A stretch of DNA of 6,003 nucleotides from Methylotenera sp. (lineage in GTDB: Bacteria; Pseudomonadota; Gammaproteobacteria; Burkholderiales; Methylophilaceae): contig JACDEP010000022.1 in the NCBI GenBank assembly GCA_013816325.1, positions 12,844 through 18,846 on the forward strand, given 5' to 3'. The notes under the pieces are model-generated. The model made no database searches and was not told where the DNA came from. It saw only the letters and a program-made list of their open reading frames with translations. The first letter of the stretch is position 1. Every line of letters starts with the position of its first letter. Of this stretch, positions 5,220 to 6,003 are shown piece by piece. The position numbers were made by a program, and so were the translations under genes.

Positions 5220-6003
5220 TGCAAGAATGGCATCAATTCCTTCAGAACACATCAAACGCGGTGATCGTTGACCACAAAGTAATGCATTTTGGCGACCCTG
5301 CAGGTGAGCTTAATGCCACTAGCAAAGAAACAGTAATTTGCGATTTATCTCATCTTGGGTTACTTGAGGTTGAGGGTGCGGATGCGGTTAGTTTTTTACA
5401 GGGGCAAGTCACAAATGACATCAATTTACTTAAGGACAACAGCGGCCATTACACTGGCTATTGCAATCCTAAAGGCCGGTTGCTAGCCTTATTTCTGGCG
5501 TTTTCACACAGTGCCCACATATACCTGCAAATGCCTAAAGAGCTTATTGAGCCGATTGTCAAACGACTTAGAATGTACGTCATGCGCAGCAAGGTAGTCA
5601 TTACTGATGTGAGCGAAACTGTTATTAAGCTAGGTTTGAGCGGCAGTAATGCGGCCGAACTGCTTGGCAAGCTTTTCCCCACGATTCCAACCCAGGATTA
5701 TGAATTAGTGAATAGTGAGAAGGGTGCTTTAATCCAGATGCCGGGCGCTATACCGCGGTATGAGATTTTTACCGACCCATCTGAAGCGACTGTGATTTGG
5801 AACGCCTTAAAGCAGCATGCAAAGCCCGTAGGCACTGCAAGCTGGGAATGGCTTGAGATTAACGCTGGCATACCTGATATTACGCTTAAAACTCAAGAAG
5901 AATTCGTTCCGCAAATGCTAAACTTGGACGCGCTGAATGCTATCAATTACAAAAAAGGTTGTTATACCGGACAGGAAATCGTTGCTCGCACGCACTATCT
6001 GGG
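5219..6003 (+). CDS. ygfZ: Folate-binding protein YgfZ, Fe-S cluster maintenance (partial 3')
   Basis: The frame is open from the ATG at 5219 to the window edge: 261 complete codons plus two bases. The family is usually about 300-350 residues, so the last 50 or more residues are missing. YgfZ/CAF17 proteins have the GcvT tetrahydrofolate-binding fold and help maintain or repair certain Fe-S enzymes, such as the MiaB tRNA modifier. Visible hallmarks are the CDLSHLGLLEVEG segment (41-53), the FLQGQVTNDI strand-helix (59-68), the GYCNPKGRLLA motif (80-90), and the signature KGCYTGQEIVAR (246-257) with the conserved cysteine C248. The protein is cytosolic, with no signal peptide. It is divergent from ygfX across 42 nt, an arrangement also seen in enterobacteria, where sdhE lies between them. 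Confidence 0.95.
   Translation, partial: MQEWHQFLQNTSNAVIVDHKVMHFGDPAGELNATSKETVICDLSHLGLLEVEGADAVSFLQGQVTNDINLLKDNSGHYTGYCNPKGRLLALFLAFSHSAHIYLQMPKELIEPIVKRLRMYVMRSKVVITDVSETVIKLGLSGSNAAELLGKLFPTIPTQDYELVNSEKGALIQMPGAIPRYEIFTDPSEATVIWNALKQHAKPVGTASWEWLEINAGIPDITLKTQEEFVPQMLNLDALNAINYKKGCYTGQEIVARTHYL

Noticed and set aside
5458..5682. 74-codon open frame on the minus strand inside ygfZ
   Set aside because: It lies opposite the conserved YgfZ coding frame and resembles nothing known.
1..6003. Mobile elements, CRISPR arrays, tRNA/rRNA genes, tandem repeats
   Set aside because: None was found by reading both strands. The genes are contiguous and uniform in composition, with no transposase, integrase or repeat arrays.

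Overview
The window looks chromosomal, from a Gram-negative methylotroph. The best guess is a betaproteobacterium of the Methylophilaceae type. Base composition is moderate (roughly mid-40s % GC by eye), and the gene order mxaR-S-A-C-K-L is the accessory block of the calcium/PQQ methanol dehydrogenase cluster. ygfX and ygfZ stand head to head without the sdhE gene that separates them in enterobacteria. The family assignment is inference; the methylotroph assignment rests on six consecutive genes in the known order.

Positions 1-4692 (+ strand) hold the 3' end of a MoxR-type AAA+ ATPase gene (mxaR), then mxaS (DUF58, cytosolic von Willebrand A-like), mxaA (signal peptide, periplasmic domain, one membrane helix, cytosolic tail), mxaC (membrane-anchored VWA), mxaK (single-pass protein with TPR-like helices) and mxaL (second membrane-anchored VWA). 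The junctions are tight: gaps of 21, 4 and 12 nt, a 16-nt overlap, then a gap of 13 nt. No promoter or terminator is evident between the genes, so this is almost certainly one transcription unit that began upstream of the window. In Methylobacterium extorquens, mxaA, mxaK and mxaL are needed to place Ca2+ in methanol dehydrogenase. A reasonable model is a cytosolic MoxR ATPase with DUF58 partner (MxaR/MxaS), coupled through the inner membrane to periplasmic VWA and Ig-like domains (MxaA, MxaC, MxaK, MxaL) that mature the periplasmic enzyme.

After a 43-nt convergent gap without a clear terminator, ygfX (minus strand, 4736-5176) encodes a small two-helix membrane protein of the YgfX/CptA family. 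A 42-nt divergent intergenic region follows, carrying apparently overlapping promoters for ygfX and ygfZ. ygfZ (+, from 5219) encodes the folate-binding Fe-S cluster maintenance protein and runs off the right edge just after its signature KGCYTGQE motif. mxaD/mxaE do not follow mxaL here, so the mxa block ends at mxaL and housekeeping genes begin.

No RNA gene, mobile element, CRISPR array or notable repeat was seen. Every stretch longer than 50 nt is accounted for by a gene. No wholly new system is evident; the points most worth checking are the Bat-like architecture of the mxa module, the identity of the dehydrogenase it serves, and the ygfX orphaned from sdhE.
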